A stretch of 33,002 bases of DNA from Rhizobiales bacterium Ga0077524 (GTDB taxonomy: Bacteria; Pseudomonadota; Alphaproteobacteria; Rhizobiales; Hyphomicrobiaceae). Location of the stretch: positions 1 through 33,002 of the forward strand of contig LNDR01000380.1 of assembly GCA_001464755.1 (NCBI GenBank), read 5' to 3'. This document shows positions 23,150 to 31,034 of the stretch, one piece after another; the stretch's first letter is position 1, and every line of letters starts with the position of its first letter. The notes under the pieces were generated by a model. The model ran no database searches and was not told where the DNA came from. It saw nothing but the letters and a program-made list of their open reading frames with translations. The position numbers and the translations under genes are program-made.

Positions 23150-23926
23150 TTACCGAGCGTTCTGCCGCATGGTCGCCGAGGCTGCAGCCAGGGTCGCACC
23201 GAGCAGCTTGTAGTCGATCGAGAGCACGAATACCGAGATGCCTCGGGCGATGCCTTGTGCGATCGCAGACGGGTCGGAAATGTAGAGCCCGGCAGCTACG
23301 TTGTTGCGGCGTGCCGCCTCGAGCACCGTCGTGACGGCGCCTTCGACCAGCGGGTGCGCGAATTGGCCATGGACGCCATACGAGACCGAAAGATCCGCGG
23401 GACCCGGCATCACGCAATCGACGAGACCATCGGCAAGAACGCTGTCGATGCGCTCGACGCAGGCCTTGTCCTCGACGAGCCCAATTGCGGTTGCCTCGGC
23501 GTTCGAGCGGCGGGCGTAGTGTGCGAACGGGAGCAAGCCGAAGGCTGCTGCGGGCACGCCGGTGCACGTCGGGCGGTCGCCTTCGGGGGCGTAGCGCATG
23601 GCGCGCAGGGCCGCATCCGCACCATAGTCGGGCAACCCCAGGTGCGGCAGCATCAGGCCGCTGCATCCGGCATCGAGGATGCGCGGCACGTCGTAAATCT
23701 GCGATCGGCCGATGCGGACGATGGCCTCGATCCCCGATGCCCTGGCCGCTCGCAGATGAGCGGCGACGATCTGGGTATCGTTCATCGTGTGCTCCATATC
23801 CACGATGACGAAATCGAAACCGGCCGCCGCATAAATCTGCGTGATGTTCGGGTCAGTGGAGAAGACGAACCCGCCGAGCAATCTGCTGCCGGAGCGGACG
23901 CGGTCTCTGAAGGAGCGGGTCGTCAT
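23150..23926 (-). CDS. HpcH/HpaI aldolase family protein
   Basis: This is a 258-residue class II (metal-dependent) aldolase of the HpaI type, which cleaves 2-keto-3-deoxy or 4-hydroxy-2-oxo acids to pyruvate plus an aldehyde. IVDMEHTMND (41-50) gives the base His46. Arg71 (VRIGR) contacts pyruvate. SGLMLPHL leads to the metal ligands Glu152 (GLVEDKACVE) and Asp178 (PGPADLSVSYG). Length is normal. It lies 133 bases downstream of the hydroxyacid dehydrogenase, on the same strand; the two activities commonly pair in sugar-acid or aromatic side-chain degradation. I cannot assign a specific substrate. Confidence 0.93.
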   Translation of the reverse strand: MTTRSFRDRVRSGSRLLGGFVFSTDPNITQIYAAAGFDFVIVDMEHTMNDTQIVAAHLRAARASGIEAIVRIGRSQIYDVPRILDAGCSGLMLPHLGLPDYGADAALRAMRYAPEGDRPTCTGVPAAAFGLLPFAHYARRSNAEATAIGLVEDKACVERIDSVLADGLVDCVMPGPADLSVSYGVHGQFAHPLVEGAVTTVLEAARRNNVAAGLYISDPSAIAQGIARGISVFVLSIDYKLLGATLAAASATMRQNAR

Positions 23927-24059
23927 GTTGGGCCTCGATCAGACGGGCTCGTGTCGGGTGTCTGGGATTTCTGCCGGCCATCCGCGACGAGCCGAACGAG
24001 GCGGCGCTCGAAGTGGACAGCGGGTGGCTGTTGCCGCCCGCCCTCCGTTTGCAGGATGT

Positions 24060-25031
24060 TCAGGCGCGTTTGGGGTCGCCCTGCGCCGGGGGATCGCGCT
24101 CGAAGACCCCCTTGATACGGTCGGGCGAGACCTCGATCTTGACGCCCGCGCGCTCGATCTGGAGCTTCATGGGGGAGCGACTATCCTGCGCCTCCCAACC
24201 GCGTGCCATGGCCTCGCTCATCTCGGCGTAGGCCATGTTGGCGAGACGCATCGGCACGCCCAACTCGCGGCCCAGCTCGGTCGCCAGCGTCATGTCCTTG
24301 AAGGCGAGTTTCAGGGCAAAGGCCGGCGGCTCGTACTTGTTGACGAGGAACTGGTCGACCATGCGGTCGAACGTGCGACCGCGGCCGCCGGCGCCTGTGC
24401 GGATTGCCTCCCAGAGAGCGAGCGGCTCGACGCCACCCTTGACGCCCATCGTGAACAGCTCGGCAAGCGCGGCCTGGATGGCGTAGCCGGCGCCGTTGTG
24501 CACCAGCTTCGCCACGGAGCCGGCACCGATCTCGCCGATGTAGCGCGCCTGATCGGCGAAGGCGTCGAGGAACACCTTGTTCTCGTCGAAGGTCTTCTTG
24601 TCGCCGCCGACCCAAATGGCGAGCTTGCCGGTGCGCGCGCCATTCGGTCCGCCAGAGACCGGCGCGTCCATGAAGCTCAAGCCCTTTTCCGCATAGACGG
24701 CGGCGATCTTGCGAACCATGCTCGGCGCGTTGGTCGACAGGTCGAAGACGGCGCCGCCTTTTTTGAGCCCGGCAATAATTCCGGCGGCTGCGTCGGTGCA
24801 GACAGTCTCGACCTCCTTGGGCCCCGGCAGCGACAGGAAGACGATGTCGCACTTCTCGGCGACGGCCTTCGGGCTGTCGGCCCATTCGGCGCCCTTGGCA
24901 AGGAATGGCTCGGCGGCGCTCTTCCTCACGTCGTGCACGACCAGGCCGTGGTTCGACTTCTCCAGGTACTTCGCCAGGTTGGCGACCATATAGGCACCCA
25001 TGGTGCCGAGGCCGATGAAACCGACTTTCAT
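24060..25031 (-). CDS. NAD(P)-dependent beta-hydroxyacid dehydrogenase (3-hydroxyisobutyrate dehydrogenase family)
   Basis: This is a 323-residue member of the beta-hydroxyacid dehydrogenase family. The Rossmann motif GLGTMG is at 7-12, DAPVSGGPNGARTGKL (122-137) is the substrate loop, and the catalytic lysine is Lys175 in GAGSVAKLVHNG. FALKLAFKDMTLA is the conserved helix near the domain interface. Members oxidise 3-hydroxyisobutyrate, tartronate semialdehyde, 6-phosphogluconate-like or other 3-hydroxy acids. The C-terminal 25 residues run past the usual end and are charged. It lies between a carboxymuconolactone-decarboxylase-like gene upstream (76 bases) and the HpaI aldolase downstream, all on the reverse strand. 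Confidence 0.95.
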   Translation of the reverse strand: MKVGFIGLGTMGAYMVANLAKYLEKSNHGLVVHDVRKSAAEPFLAKGAEWADSPKAVAEKCDIVFLSLPGPKEVETVCTDAAAGIIAGLKKGGAVFDLSTNAPSMVRKIAAVYAEKGLSFMDAPVSGGPNGARTGKLAIWVGGDKKTFDENKVFLDAFADQARYIGEIGAGSVAKLVHNGAGYAIQAALAELFTMGVKGGVEPLALWEAIRTGAGGRGRTFDRMVDQFLVNKYEPPAFALKLAFKDMTLATELGRELGVPMRLANMAYAEMSEAMARGWEAQDSRSPMKLQIERAGVKIEVSPDRIKGVFERDPPAQGDPKRA

Positions 25032-25107
25032 TCGCGTGGTGTCCTCTTCTGGTTACGCAGGGCGACTCCCCTTGCGCGGAGCCGGCCGCCCTGTGCGCGG
25101 GGGGAAG

Positions 25108-25446
25108 TCAGGCTTTCTTTTCGGCGTCGCGGGCGGCGAATACGTCGCGGATCACGCCTGCGGCCGACATGGCGACCGGCCAGCCGCCGTAGAATGCGAG
25201 GTGGGTGACGAGTTCGGACAGCTCCTCGCGGGTGACGCCGTTGTCGAGCGCACGGCCGGCGTGACCCTTCAGCTGTTCGGTCCGGTTCATGGCGACAAGC
25301 GCTGCGCACACGATCAAGCTGCGGTCGCGTTTCGACAGCTCCTTCCTTTCCCAGACATCCCCGAACAGGACCTTCTCAGTGAGGTCGATCAGCTTCGGCA
25401 CGGTGTCGCGGACGGCGTCGCGGCTGGGTGATGGCGGTGTGGCCAT
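25108..25446 (-). CDS. Carboxymuconolactone decarboxylase family protein
   Basis: This is a 112-residue all-helical protein of the CMD/AhpD-like superfamily. It shows KRDRSLIVCAALVAMNRTEQL, HAGRALDNGVTREELSELV and THLAFYGGWPVAM, the standard core of gamma-carboxymuconolactone decarboxylase-type proteins. The CxxC pair of AhpD-like peroxidase partners is absent (a single Cys in LIVCAAL), which favours the decarboxylase-like or uncharacterised branch. It is the first gene of the reverse-strand set with the hydroxyacid dehydrogenase and aldolase. True 4-carboxymuconolactone chemistry is not supported by other pca genes here, although a PcaB-like lyase is about 5 kb away. Confidence 0.93.
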   Translation of the reverse strand: MATPPSPSRDAVRDTVPKLIDLTEKVLFGDVWERKELSKRDRSLIVCAALVAMNRTEQLKGHAGRALDNGVTREELSELVTHLAFYGGWPVAMSAAGVIRDVFAARDAEKKA

Positions 25447-25680
25447 GATGCATTCTCCTGGCGTGGGGTTGCTGATGGGGGTGATGCTAGCGAGGAATTC
25501 GCCCCTGGCGCCAGCGGTTCGTCAGGCTCGATGGCCAATGCCCGCTTTGGAGGGGCGCCCCTGATCGCAGGAACAGCCTGTGCAAGCCGAGCGATCTTGG
25601 ATGGCAAGGTCTTGAAGTGGCTCGTGTCAATGCCCATCTGTTGGCGGATGCCATCGGGGGATGCAGCATGGATCGCAAGC

Positions 25681-25995
25681 ATGACGCACGATAAGCGCGC
25701 ACTGAGGGCCGCCTTCAAGCGCCTCGAGATCGAGCTTCCAGAGCGTGGTGGGAAGGCCTTGCGTTGGCTGCGCCACCCGGCTTCGCGGTGGGTCCGCATT
25801 CCCGCTGCCGTTCTTTTGACCTTCGGCGGCATTTTCTCGTTCCTTCCCCTTCTCGGCGCCTGGATGCTGCCGCTGGGGTTGCTTCTGATTGCCTCCGACG
25901 TTCCGGTTCTGCGGCTCCCTGTCAGTCGGTTCACCATCTGGGGGGCTGAGAAGATCGGCGGGCTGCGGGCGCGGTGGACCCGGGTTCAAGGGTAG
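25681..25995 (+). CDS. Small membrane protein, uncharacterised
   Basis: This 104-residue protein is read from the ATG at 25681 (frame open from 25531). A basic N-terminal segment (THDKRALRAAFKRLEIELPE) is followed by a hydrophobic hairpin at about 39-72, IRIPAAVLLTFGGIFSF-type then LPLLGAWMLPLGLLLIA, and a short tail VLRLPVSRFTIWGAEKI. The hairpin resembles small alphaproteobacterial membrane proteins that I have seen annotated only as hypothetical. The ribosome site is weak. It lies between the divergent CMD gene and the hydantoinase and seems unrelated to either. Confidence 0.65.
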   Translation: MTHDKRALRAAFKRLEIELPERGGKALRWLRHPASRWVRIPAAVLLTFGGIFSFLPLLGAWMLPLGLLLIASDVPVLRLPVSRFTIWGAEKIGGLRARWTRVQG

Positions 25996-26105
25996 GCACC
26001 GGGCCACGCATCGAGCGTCAACTGCCCTCCAATTGGTCTTGCCACTCGATGCGCCACGGATGATCCTGCGGGATCGGAAGCCGTGAGCATCACGAGGAGG
26101 CAGAC

Positions 26106-27569
26106 ATGGCCGACTACGATATCGTCATTCGCGGCGGGACGGTCGGGAGTTCGGCCGGCACCTTCGAGGCAGACGTCGGCATCACCGGCGATACCGTCGT
26201 CGCGTTGGGTCGCAACCTCGGAGCCGGCAAGCGCAACATCGACGCCAAGGGTAAGCTGGTTCTTCCGGGCGGCGTCGATGCGCATGCCCACATCGAGCAG
26301 CTCTCTGGCATGGGCGTGATGGGCGCCGACAACTTCGAGAGCGCGACGGGGGCTGCGGCGCTCGGCGGAACGACGACGGTCGTCTGCTTCGCCGCCCAGC
26401 ACAAGGGCAAGAGCCTCACCAAAGTGGTCGAGGACTATCATGTGCTCGCCAAGCGCGGCGCAATCATCGACTACGCGATGCACATGATCCTGGCGGACCC
26501 CAATGCGCGCGTGCTGAAGGAGGAGCTGCCTGCGCTCGTGAAAAGCGGGCATTCGTCGATCAAGCTCTTCATGACCTACGAGCACACGAAGGTCGACGAC
26601 GAGCAGTTGCTCGATACACTCGTTGCGGCGCGGGAGAACCGGGCGCTCGTTTGCGTGCACGCCGAGAATAACGGCATGATCTCGTGGATGGGGCGGCGCC
26701 TCGTCGAGCGCGGCTATCGAGATCCGAGATTCCACGGGCCGCATCATCCGCGGCTCTGCGAAACCGAGGCAATCTATCGGCTGGCTGCGTTCTCCGAGCT
26801 GATCGACCAGCCGGTGATCGTCTATCATGTGTCGACGGCCGAGGGCGCGAAGGTCATCCGCGAGGCGCGTGGGCGTGGCGTCAAAATGTTCGCGGAAACC
26901 TGCACGCAATACCTGACGCTGACTGTTGACGATCTCGTCAAGCCGGGACTCGAGGGGGCCAAGTGGGTGTGCAGCCCGCCGTTGCGCCTCCAATCGGATC
27001 AGGAAGCATTGTGGCACGCGCTCGAGATCGGGGACCTGCAGTTCGTCTCGTCGGATCATGCGCCCTACCGGTTCGATGCAACGGGCAAGCTCCGCGCGGG
27101 GCCCGAGCCTTCGTTCAAGGAGATCGCGAACGGTATGCCGGGCCTGGAGCTCAGGCTACCGCTCTTGTTCGACGCGATGGTCTCCAAGGGACGCTACGGC
27201 ATCGAGCAGTTTGTCGAATGGACCGCGACGGCGCCTGCGAGAATGTACGGATTGAGCCCCCGAAAGGGACAAATCACGATCGGCTCGGATGCCGACATCT
27301 GTATCTGGGACCCGAAACGGCGCACGACGATCAGCGATGCCGGCGTGCACGACAACACCGGTTACACGCCCTACGCTGGCCGCACGATCGAAGGCTGGCC
27401 GGTGACCGTGCTCCGCCGCGGAGAGATCATCGCCGACGACGGCAAGGTCAAGGCGAGTGCAGGCTCTGGCGCGTTCCTGCCACGCGATCCCGGCGAGGCA
27501 GCGAAGCCGACCGGACGCCTCAGCCCTGAATTCGACGAGACCCGAAACTTTGGCGCAAAGCTCTATTGA
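26106..27569 (+). CDS. Dihydropyrimidinase / hydantoinase family amidohydrolase
   Basis: This 487-residue cyclic amidohydrolase opens the ring of dihydropyrimidines or hydantoins at a binuclear metal centre. All ligands are visible: His60 and His62 (VDAHAHIE), the carboxylated Lys153 (SSIKLFMTY), His185 (VCVHAENN), His241 (VYHVST) and Asp317 (SSDHAPY). ETCTQYLTL and the C-terminal beta-sandwich (DADICIWDP) are typical. The ribosome site GAGGAGG lies 5 bases before the ATG. Neither a beta-ureidopropionase nor a dihydropyrimidine dehydrogenase is in the window, so the physiological substrate (dihydrouracil, hydantoin, phenylhydantoin-like) is open. A nucleotidyltransferase-like gene follows after 70 bases. 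Confidence 0.95.
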   Translation: MADYDIVIRGGTVGSSAGTFEADVGITGDTVVALGRNLGAGKRNIDAKGKLVLPGGVDAHAHIEQLSGMGVMGADNFESATGAAALGGTTTVVCFAAQHKGKSLTKVVEDYHVLAKRGAIIDYAMHMILADPNARVLKEELPALVKSGHSSIKLFMTYEHTKVDDEQLLDTLVAARENRALVCVHAENNGMISWMGRRLVERGYRDPRFHGPHHPRLCETEAIYRLAAFSELIDQPVIVYHVSTAEGAKVIREARGRGVKMFAETCTQYLTLTVDDLVKPGLEGAKWVCSPPLRLQSDQEALWHALEIGDLQFVSSDHAPYRFDATGKLRAGPEPSFKEIANGMPGLELRLPLLFDAMVSKGRYGIEQFVEWTATAPARMYGLSPRKGQITIGSDADICIWDPKRRTTISDAGVHDNTGYTPYAGRTIEGWPVTVLRRGEIIADDGKVKASAGSGAFLPRDPGEAAKPTGRLSPEFDETRNFGAKLY

Positions 27570-27639
27570 GCTACAGTGACGGCCGCAACGACGAGCGACA
27601 CGGAGAGGATCGGACCACTTTCCAGAGCGAGGTCGTCAC

Positions 27640-28080
27640 ATGTGCAATTTCGATGCGCAGCGGCTCGAGCAACTTTTGTCAGCGCTCAAGGTCTGGTCGG
27701 CCGCCAACAATCGCGTCAGAGGGTTGGCTCTGGTCGGCTCCTGGAGCAGCCAGGAGCGGGAGCACGCCGAGGCCGATGCCGATATCGTTCTCGTGGTCGA
27801 CGCGCTCGATGATTTCCGCACCGAGGCGGCTTGGATGGCGGAAATCGACTGGGCCGCTGCGGGACTCGGGCCGGGGCATTGGAGCGAGTGCGACTATGCT
27901 GGCGCTTGCTCGCGTCATCTCACGTTCGGGGATGGCGCGGAGATCGAAGTGAGCTTCGTTCCACCCCAGTGGGCCTCGGTCGAGCCCGTCGATCCGGTGA
28001 CGCGCCGGGTCGCGGGCAACGGCATGCGCGTGGTCCACGATCCAGACGGATTGCTGGGGCGATTGCTGATGGCGCTTTGA
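27640..28080 (+). CDS. Small nucleotidyltransferase-like protein
   Basis: This 146-residue protein has a helix, then GLALVGSWSSQEREHAEADA with Gly33-Ser34 and Asp46/Asp48, and a later strand EIEVSFVPP with Glu103. The GS...DxD...E layout is that of the polymerase-beta nucleotidyltransferase superfamily, as in antibiotic nucleotidyltransferases and MNT-type antitoxins. The usual GSxARG/GS.S.G stretch is imperfect (GSWSSQER). No HEPN partner gene is adjacent, so a toxin-antitoxin pair is not supported. The ATG has GAGG about 7 bases upstream. It follows the hydantoinase and converges with RidA (15 bases between). Confidence 0.75.
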   Translation: MCNFDAQRLEQLLSALKVWSAANNRVRGLALVGSWSSQEREHAEADADIVLVVDALDDFRTEAAWMAEIDWAAAGLGPGHWSECDYAGACSRHLTFGDGAEIEVSFVPPQWASVEPVDPVTRRVAGNGMRVVHDPDGLLGRLLMAL

Positions 28081-28095
28081 GGCACCGGATCGGGC

Positions 28096-28557
28096 TCAAT
28101 CCGAAACCTCCAGCACCATCTCCACCTCGACAGCCATCTGGAATGGCAATGTTGCCATACCTACGGCCGAGCGTCCGCCGCGTCCTGCATCGCCGAAGAC
28201 CTCGACGAACAGATCCGAAAAGCCATTGATGACTTTCGGGGGATCCTCGAAATCGGGTGTGGCGTTGACCATGCCCAGCACCTTCACCACGCGTTTCACC
28301 TTGTCGAGACTGCCGAGCTGTCCGCGAATATTGGCCAGCATGTTCAGTCCGACGACGCGCGCCGCCTGATAGCCTTCGTCCACCGACATGGTGGCGCCGA
28401 GCTTGCCCTTGATCAGGGTGCCATCAGGCTTGCGAGGGCCGACGCCGGACATGAACAGCAGGTTTCCCGTCTGCACGCCCCCGACGTAATTGCCGACCGG
28501 CTTCGGAACGGGTGGCAGTACGAGGCCGAGATCCTTGATCCGCTGCTCTGCATTCAT
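28096..28557 (-). CDS. RidA family protein (YjgF/YER057c/UK114)
   Basis: This 153-residue protein shows the RidA fold: KPVGNYVGGVQTGNLLFMSG at the start (strands 1-2), a GTLIKGKLG turn, DEGYQAARVVGLNMLANIRG (helix 1), DKVKRVVKVLGMVNATPDF and RSAVGMATLPFQMAVEVEMVL at the end. Canonical RidA deaminates reactive enamine/imine intermediates using an arginine near the C-terminus; here Arg131 in GGRSAVG is at the expected place. It is longer at the N-terminus than E. coli RidA and belongs to the subgroup often found in catabolic clusters. It lies 39 bases downstream of the AtuA-family gene on the same strand. Confidence 0.94.
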   Translation of the reverse strand: MNAEQRIKDLGLVLPPVPKPVGNYVGGVQTGNLLFMSGVGPRKPDGTLIKGKLGATMSVDEGYQAARVVGLNMLANIRGQLGSLDKVKRVVKVLGMVNATPDFEDPPKVINGFSDLFVEVFGDAGRGGRSAVGMATLPFQMAVEVEMVLEVSD

Positions 28558-28596
28558 GGCAATTGTCTCCCTTCGCGATTGCGTATCGACGGGCGT

Positions 28597-30012
28597 CTAC
28601 TTGGACGACGCCACTTCTTCCACCGCCACCGGAAACAGCGGCGCCAACGCGTCTACCTGCATGATGTGATAGACCGAGAAGCGGTAGGCGTCGCCCGCGG
28701 TCAGCTCGGGCGGCGTGAACGGGAAGCCGAGATTGCCGGCTGTGGAAATACGCCCTGGGAACGGCGCATGCAGCAGGTACTGCTTGGCCGTCGCCGCGAC
28801 GGCGCGGGCCTCGTCTTCGTCCTCGCCGATCACCTCCACCATGACACCGACCTCCTCGGGAAGCTGGGTCACGGGCTGCCCTCCGACGACACCGAGGCCG
28901 TAGAAGCGGAAGTAGAGCGTGTAGGGGTTCTCGGGCTTGGGTGGCACCAGCTCGCGGATCTGGGCCTCGACGAGGCCAGCGATTTCGTCCGCCTTCTCGA
29001 TGAACACGGGGTCAGCGGAGCCCGCCACCATGATCGCGCGGGCGCCGACGCGGGTCGCTCCCTCGATCTTCACCGAGTACTGCTTGGTCGGCACCCATCG
29101 TCCGCCGGAAACACGGCAGCGGCGATCATCGACGGCCTCGAACTTCGAGTCCTCGAGGTAGAGCACGCCCTCGGGCTCTGCGACCGAGAGCGGATCGGCC
29201 TGCTCGTAGAGACCGTGAGCTGCGACCGACATCGGCGTCGCTCGGCGCGCAGGATTCATGCTCTCGAGAACGAAGCTCTCGCCTTCGAGCGTGCCGAGCA
29301 TCGCATCGCGCCCGCCACCCTCGCAGGCGAGCGAGGCGCACTCGATGATCTTGGCCATCTGCAGGGCCGGGCCAATCGGGAAGCCAAGCTTCTCGGGAAG
29401 GCAGGTGTAGATGCCCGTATCGCAGGCGCGACCGGCAATGATGACATCCGGCAAAGTATCGATGGCACGCACGAACGCCTCGGTGCCCGCCTGCCCCACG
29501 ATGCAGGCGGCCTTGTCGATCTCCGCGTCGGTCAACTCGGGGATCGGTCCGATCGACGTCACCTTGCCTGCGCGAGCCTGCTTCTTGATCAAGTCGCGCG
29601 GCATCTCGGAGCGGATGGTGGCGAGGCGGAACGTCAGGCCCTCCTCCCGCGCGATCTCGCGGATGATCTCCAGCGTCTGGTCGAGGTGGGTGTCGCCACC
29701 CGCGGTGCCGGCCGTGCCGATCACGAGCGGCACTTTCATCGATAGGGCGCCGACGAGGACCATTTTCAAGTCGCGTTTGGTGGACCGTCGCGCCGTCGCG
29801 AGCTTGCCTGAGCCGAGATAATAGGGGCCGGGATCGACCGAGCCCATGTCGGCGCCGATCAGGTGCAAGTCGCGCTCCAGGCCGGCGCGAAAGGCCTTCT
29901 CGATGATGCCGTAGCCGAGCTGGCCCGAGGCCGACATGATCCGGAGCGGGCCCTTCTCCTTCTGCCACTTCTCGATGATGCGCGCGAAGCTCGTCTGACG
30001 TGCCGGTGCCAT
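28597..30012 (-). CDS. AtuA family protein (DUF1446, acyclic terpene utilization)
   Basis: This is a 471-residue protein of the DUF1446/AtuA family, named for the acyclic terpene (citronellol/geraniol) utilisation cluster of Pseudomonas; the enzymatic role of AtuA is not established. Recognisable stretches are SASGQLGYGIIEKAF and LIGADMGSVDPGPYYLGSG (28-69), LVIGTAGTAGGDTHLDQT, IIAGRACDTGIYTCLPEK, and ACEGGGRDAMLGT with a later FRFYGLGVVGG. It lies 3 bases downstream of the DUF4387 gene, with RidA following. No geranyl-CoA carboxylase (AtuC/AtuF) genes are in view, so terpene use is not supported by context. DUF4387 usually accompanies or is fused to this family. Confidence 0.92.
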   Translation of the reverse strand: MAPARQTSFARIIEKWQKEKGPLRIMSASGQLGYGIIEKAFRAGLERDLHLIGADMGSVDPGPYYLGSGKLATARRSTKRDLKMVLVGALSMKVPLVIGTAGTAGGDTHLDQTLEIIREIAREEGLTFRLATIRSEMPRDLIKKQARAGKVTSIGPIPELTDAEIDKAACIVGQAGTEAFVRAIDTLPDVIIAGRACDTGIYTCLPEKLGFPIGPALQMAKIIECASLACEGGGRDAMLGTLEGESFVLESMNPARRATPMSVAAHGLYEQADPLSVAEPEGVLYLEDSKFEAVDDRRCRVSGGRWVPTKQYSVKIEGATRVGARAIMVAGSADPVFIEKADEIAGLVEAQIRELVPPKPENPYTLYFRFYGLGVVGGQPVTQLPEEVGVMVEVIGEDEDEARAVAATAKQYLLHAPFPGRISTAGNLGFPFTPPELTAGDAYRFSVYHIMQVDALAPLFPVAVEEVASSK

Positions 30013-30015
30013 GGC

Positions 30016-30312
30016 TCAGATCTCCACGTCGATCATGGGGCGGTGCTGCTGGGCGCCATAGACGTCGGTGTCGCCCGGGGTGCCGGCGATGACGCGGCGC
30101 GGCAGCACGATCTTGATGGCGTTCGCCGCCGGATAGGGGATCACCTCGGCCTCGGCGACGCCGTAGCGCTGAGCGATGACAGCCGGATTCATGGACGGGG
30201 CGGCGAGTGCTCGGGCATAGAGCTTCGGATCGTCGAACATCAGGTCGATGGTGACCTGCGTCGGTCCGGCGTTCTTGGAACGAATGACGCGGGCGGCGTC
30301 TCTGAGGCGCAT
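30016..30312 (-). CDS. DUF4387 domain protein, AtuA partner
   Basis: This 98-residue protein matches DUF4387: LRDAARVIRSKNAGPTQVTI, then LMFDDPKLYARALA, VIAQRYGVAEAEV and IKIVLPRR. DUF4387 is commonly encoded beside, or fused to, AtuA-type DUF1446 proteins, and here it immediately precedes AtuA with 3 bases between stop and start. The two probably act as one complex of unknown activity. The ATG is the first codon of the frame. Confidence 0.92.
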   Translation of the reverse strand: MRLRDAARVIRSKNAGPTQVTIDLMFDDPKLYARALAAPSMNPAVIAQRYGVAEAEVIPYPAANAIKIVLPRRVIAGTPGDTDVYGAQQHRPMIDVEI

Positions 30313-30335
30313 GAGCTTAGCCTTTCAGGGGTATC

Positions 30336-30366
30336 GGCGCCTGATCCTCGCGTGATCCGGGGCGCC
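30336..30366 (-). terminator. Hairpin between TRIC-family gene and DUF4387
   Basis: GGCGCC (30336-30341) and GATC (30343-30346) can pair with GATC (30354-30357) and GGCGCC (30361-30366), making an interrupted stem around 7 bases. It lies about 40 bases past the TRIC-family stop on the reverse strand. A second small stem, GCTGT/ACAGC, lies closer to the stop near 30380. No T-tract is present. Confidence 0.35.
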
Positions 30367-30404
30367 CGGCAACCTTTGCTGTGCCACAGCCAAGTGCCGA
30401 GGCG

Positions 30405-31034
30405 TCAGCGACCCGGCCGTTCGCGATAACGCGGCAGCGACCAGCCCCAGTGCAGGGCTGCGCCGCGCAGCACGAAGCCGCTCATAAATCCCGCTATGAG
30501 GGCCGTCGAGCCGGGCAATCCTGCGAGCCGGCAACCGACGAACACACCAGCCGCGACCAAGGCTGCCGTCACGTAGATCTCGCGGCTCAGGATGACGGGC
30601 GTCTCGCCGCCCAGGATATCTCGGATGATGCCACCGAACGTCGCCGTGACGACGCCCATGACGACCGAGGCGACGGTGCCAGCGCCGGCTGACATGGCAA
30701 GGTCGGCGCCGGTGACGGCAAACAACGCCAGCCCCGCGGCATCGAGCCAGAGAAGCAGCCGCATCCGCGATTGCAGGACGTGTGCCGTGAAGAACACCAA
30801 GACGGCCACCACGACGCAGGCGATGAGCGGCGCCGGATTGCGCACCCAGGCAACCGGCGTCTGGCCGAGCAGGACATCGCGGAGCGTCCCGCCACCGATG
30901 CCTGTCGCCGTGGCGAGAAGCGCGAAGCCGAACACGTCCATCTGCTTGCGCGAGGCGACCAGCGCACCCGTCGCCGCGAACACGATCAGGCCGATCCAGT
31001 CGAGGGCGGCCGTGAGCCCGGCGAGCGTGCTCAA
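30405..31034 (-). CDS. Trimeric intracellular cation (TRIC) channel family protein
   Basis: This is a 209-residue membrane protein of the TRIC (formerly UPF0126) family, which forms homotrimeric K+-permeable channels. Seven hydrophobic segments and the internal duplication are visible. Each half has a glycine-rich kinked helix followed by a conserved turn: GIGGGTLRDVLLG at about 45-57 and TFGGIIRDILGGETP at about 132-146. The start is TTG at 31034: GAGG lies 7 bases upstream, the TTGA overlaps the stop of the DUF6166 gene, and no ATG occurs before the first membrane helix. The overlap implies coupled translation with the upstream gene. Confidence 0.92.
   Translation of the reverse strand: MSTLAGLTAALDWIGLIVFAATGALVASRKQMDVFGFALLATATGIGGGTLRDVLLGQTPVAWVRNPAPLIACVVVAVLVFFTAHVLQSRMRLLLWLDAAGLALFAVTGADLAMSAGAGTVASVVMGVVTATFGGIIRDILGGETPVILSREIYVTAALVAAGVFVGCRLAGLPGSTALIAGFMSGFVLRGAALHWGWSLPRYRERPGR

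Noticed and set aside
23841..25208. Forward open frame (455 residues) opposite the hydroxyacid dehydrogenase
   Set aside because: It covers complete Rossmann and catalytic motifs on the other strand and shows no domain itself.
27640..28557. Toxin-antitoxin pair formed by the nucleotidyltransferase-like gene and its neighbour
   Set aside because: The neighbour is a clear RidA protein on the opposite strand and no HEPN-type protein is present.
28579..29745. Forward open frame (388 residues) opposite AtuA
   Set aside because: Antisense shadow with no family resemblance.
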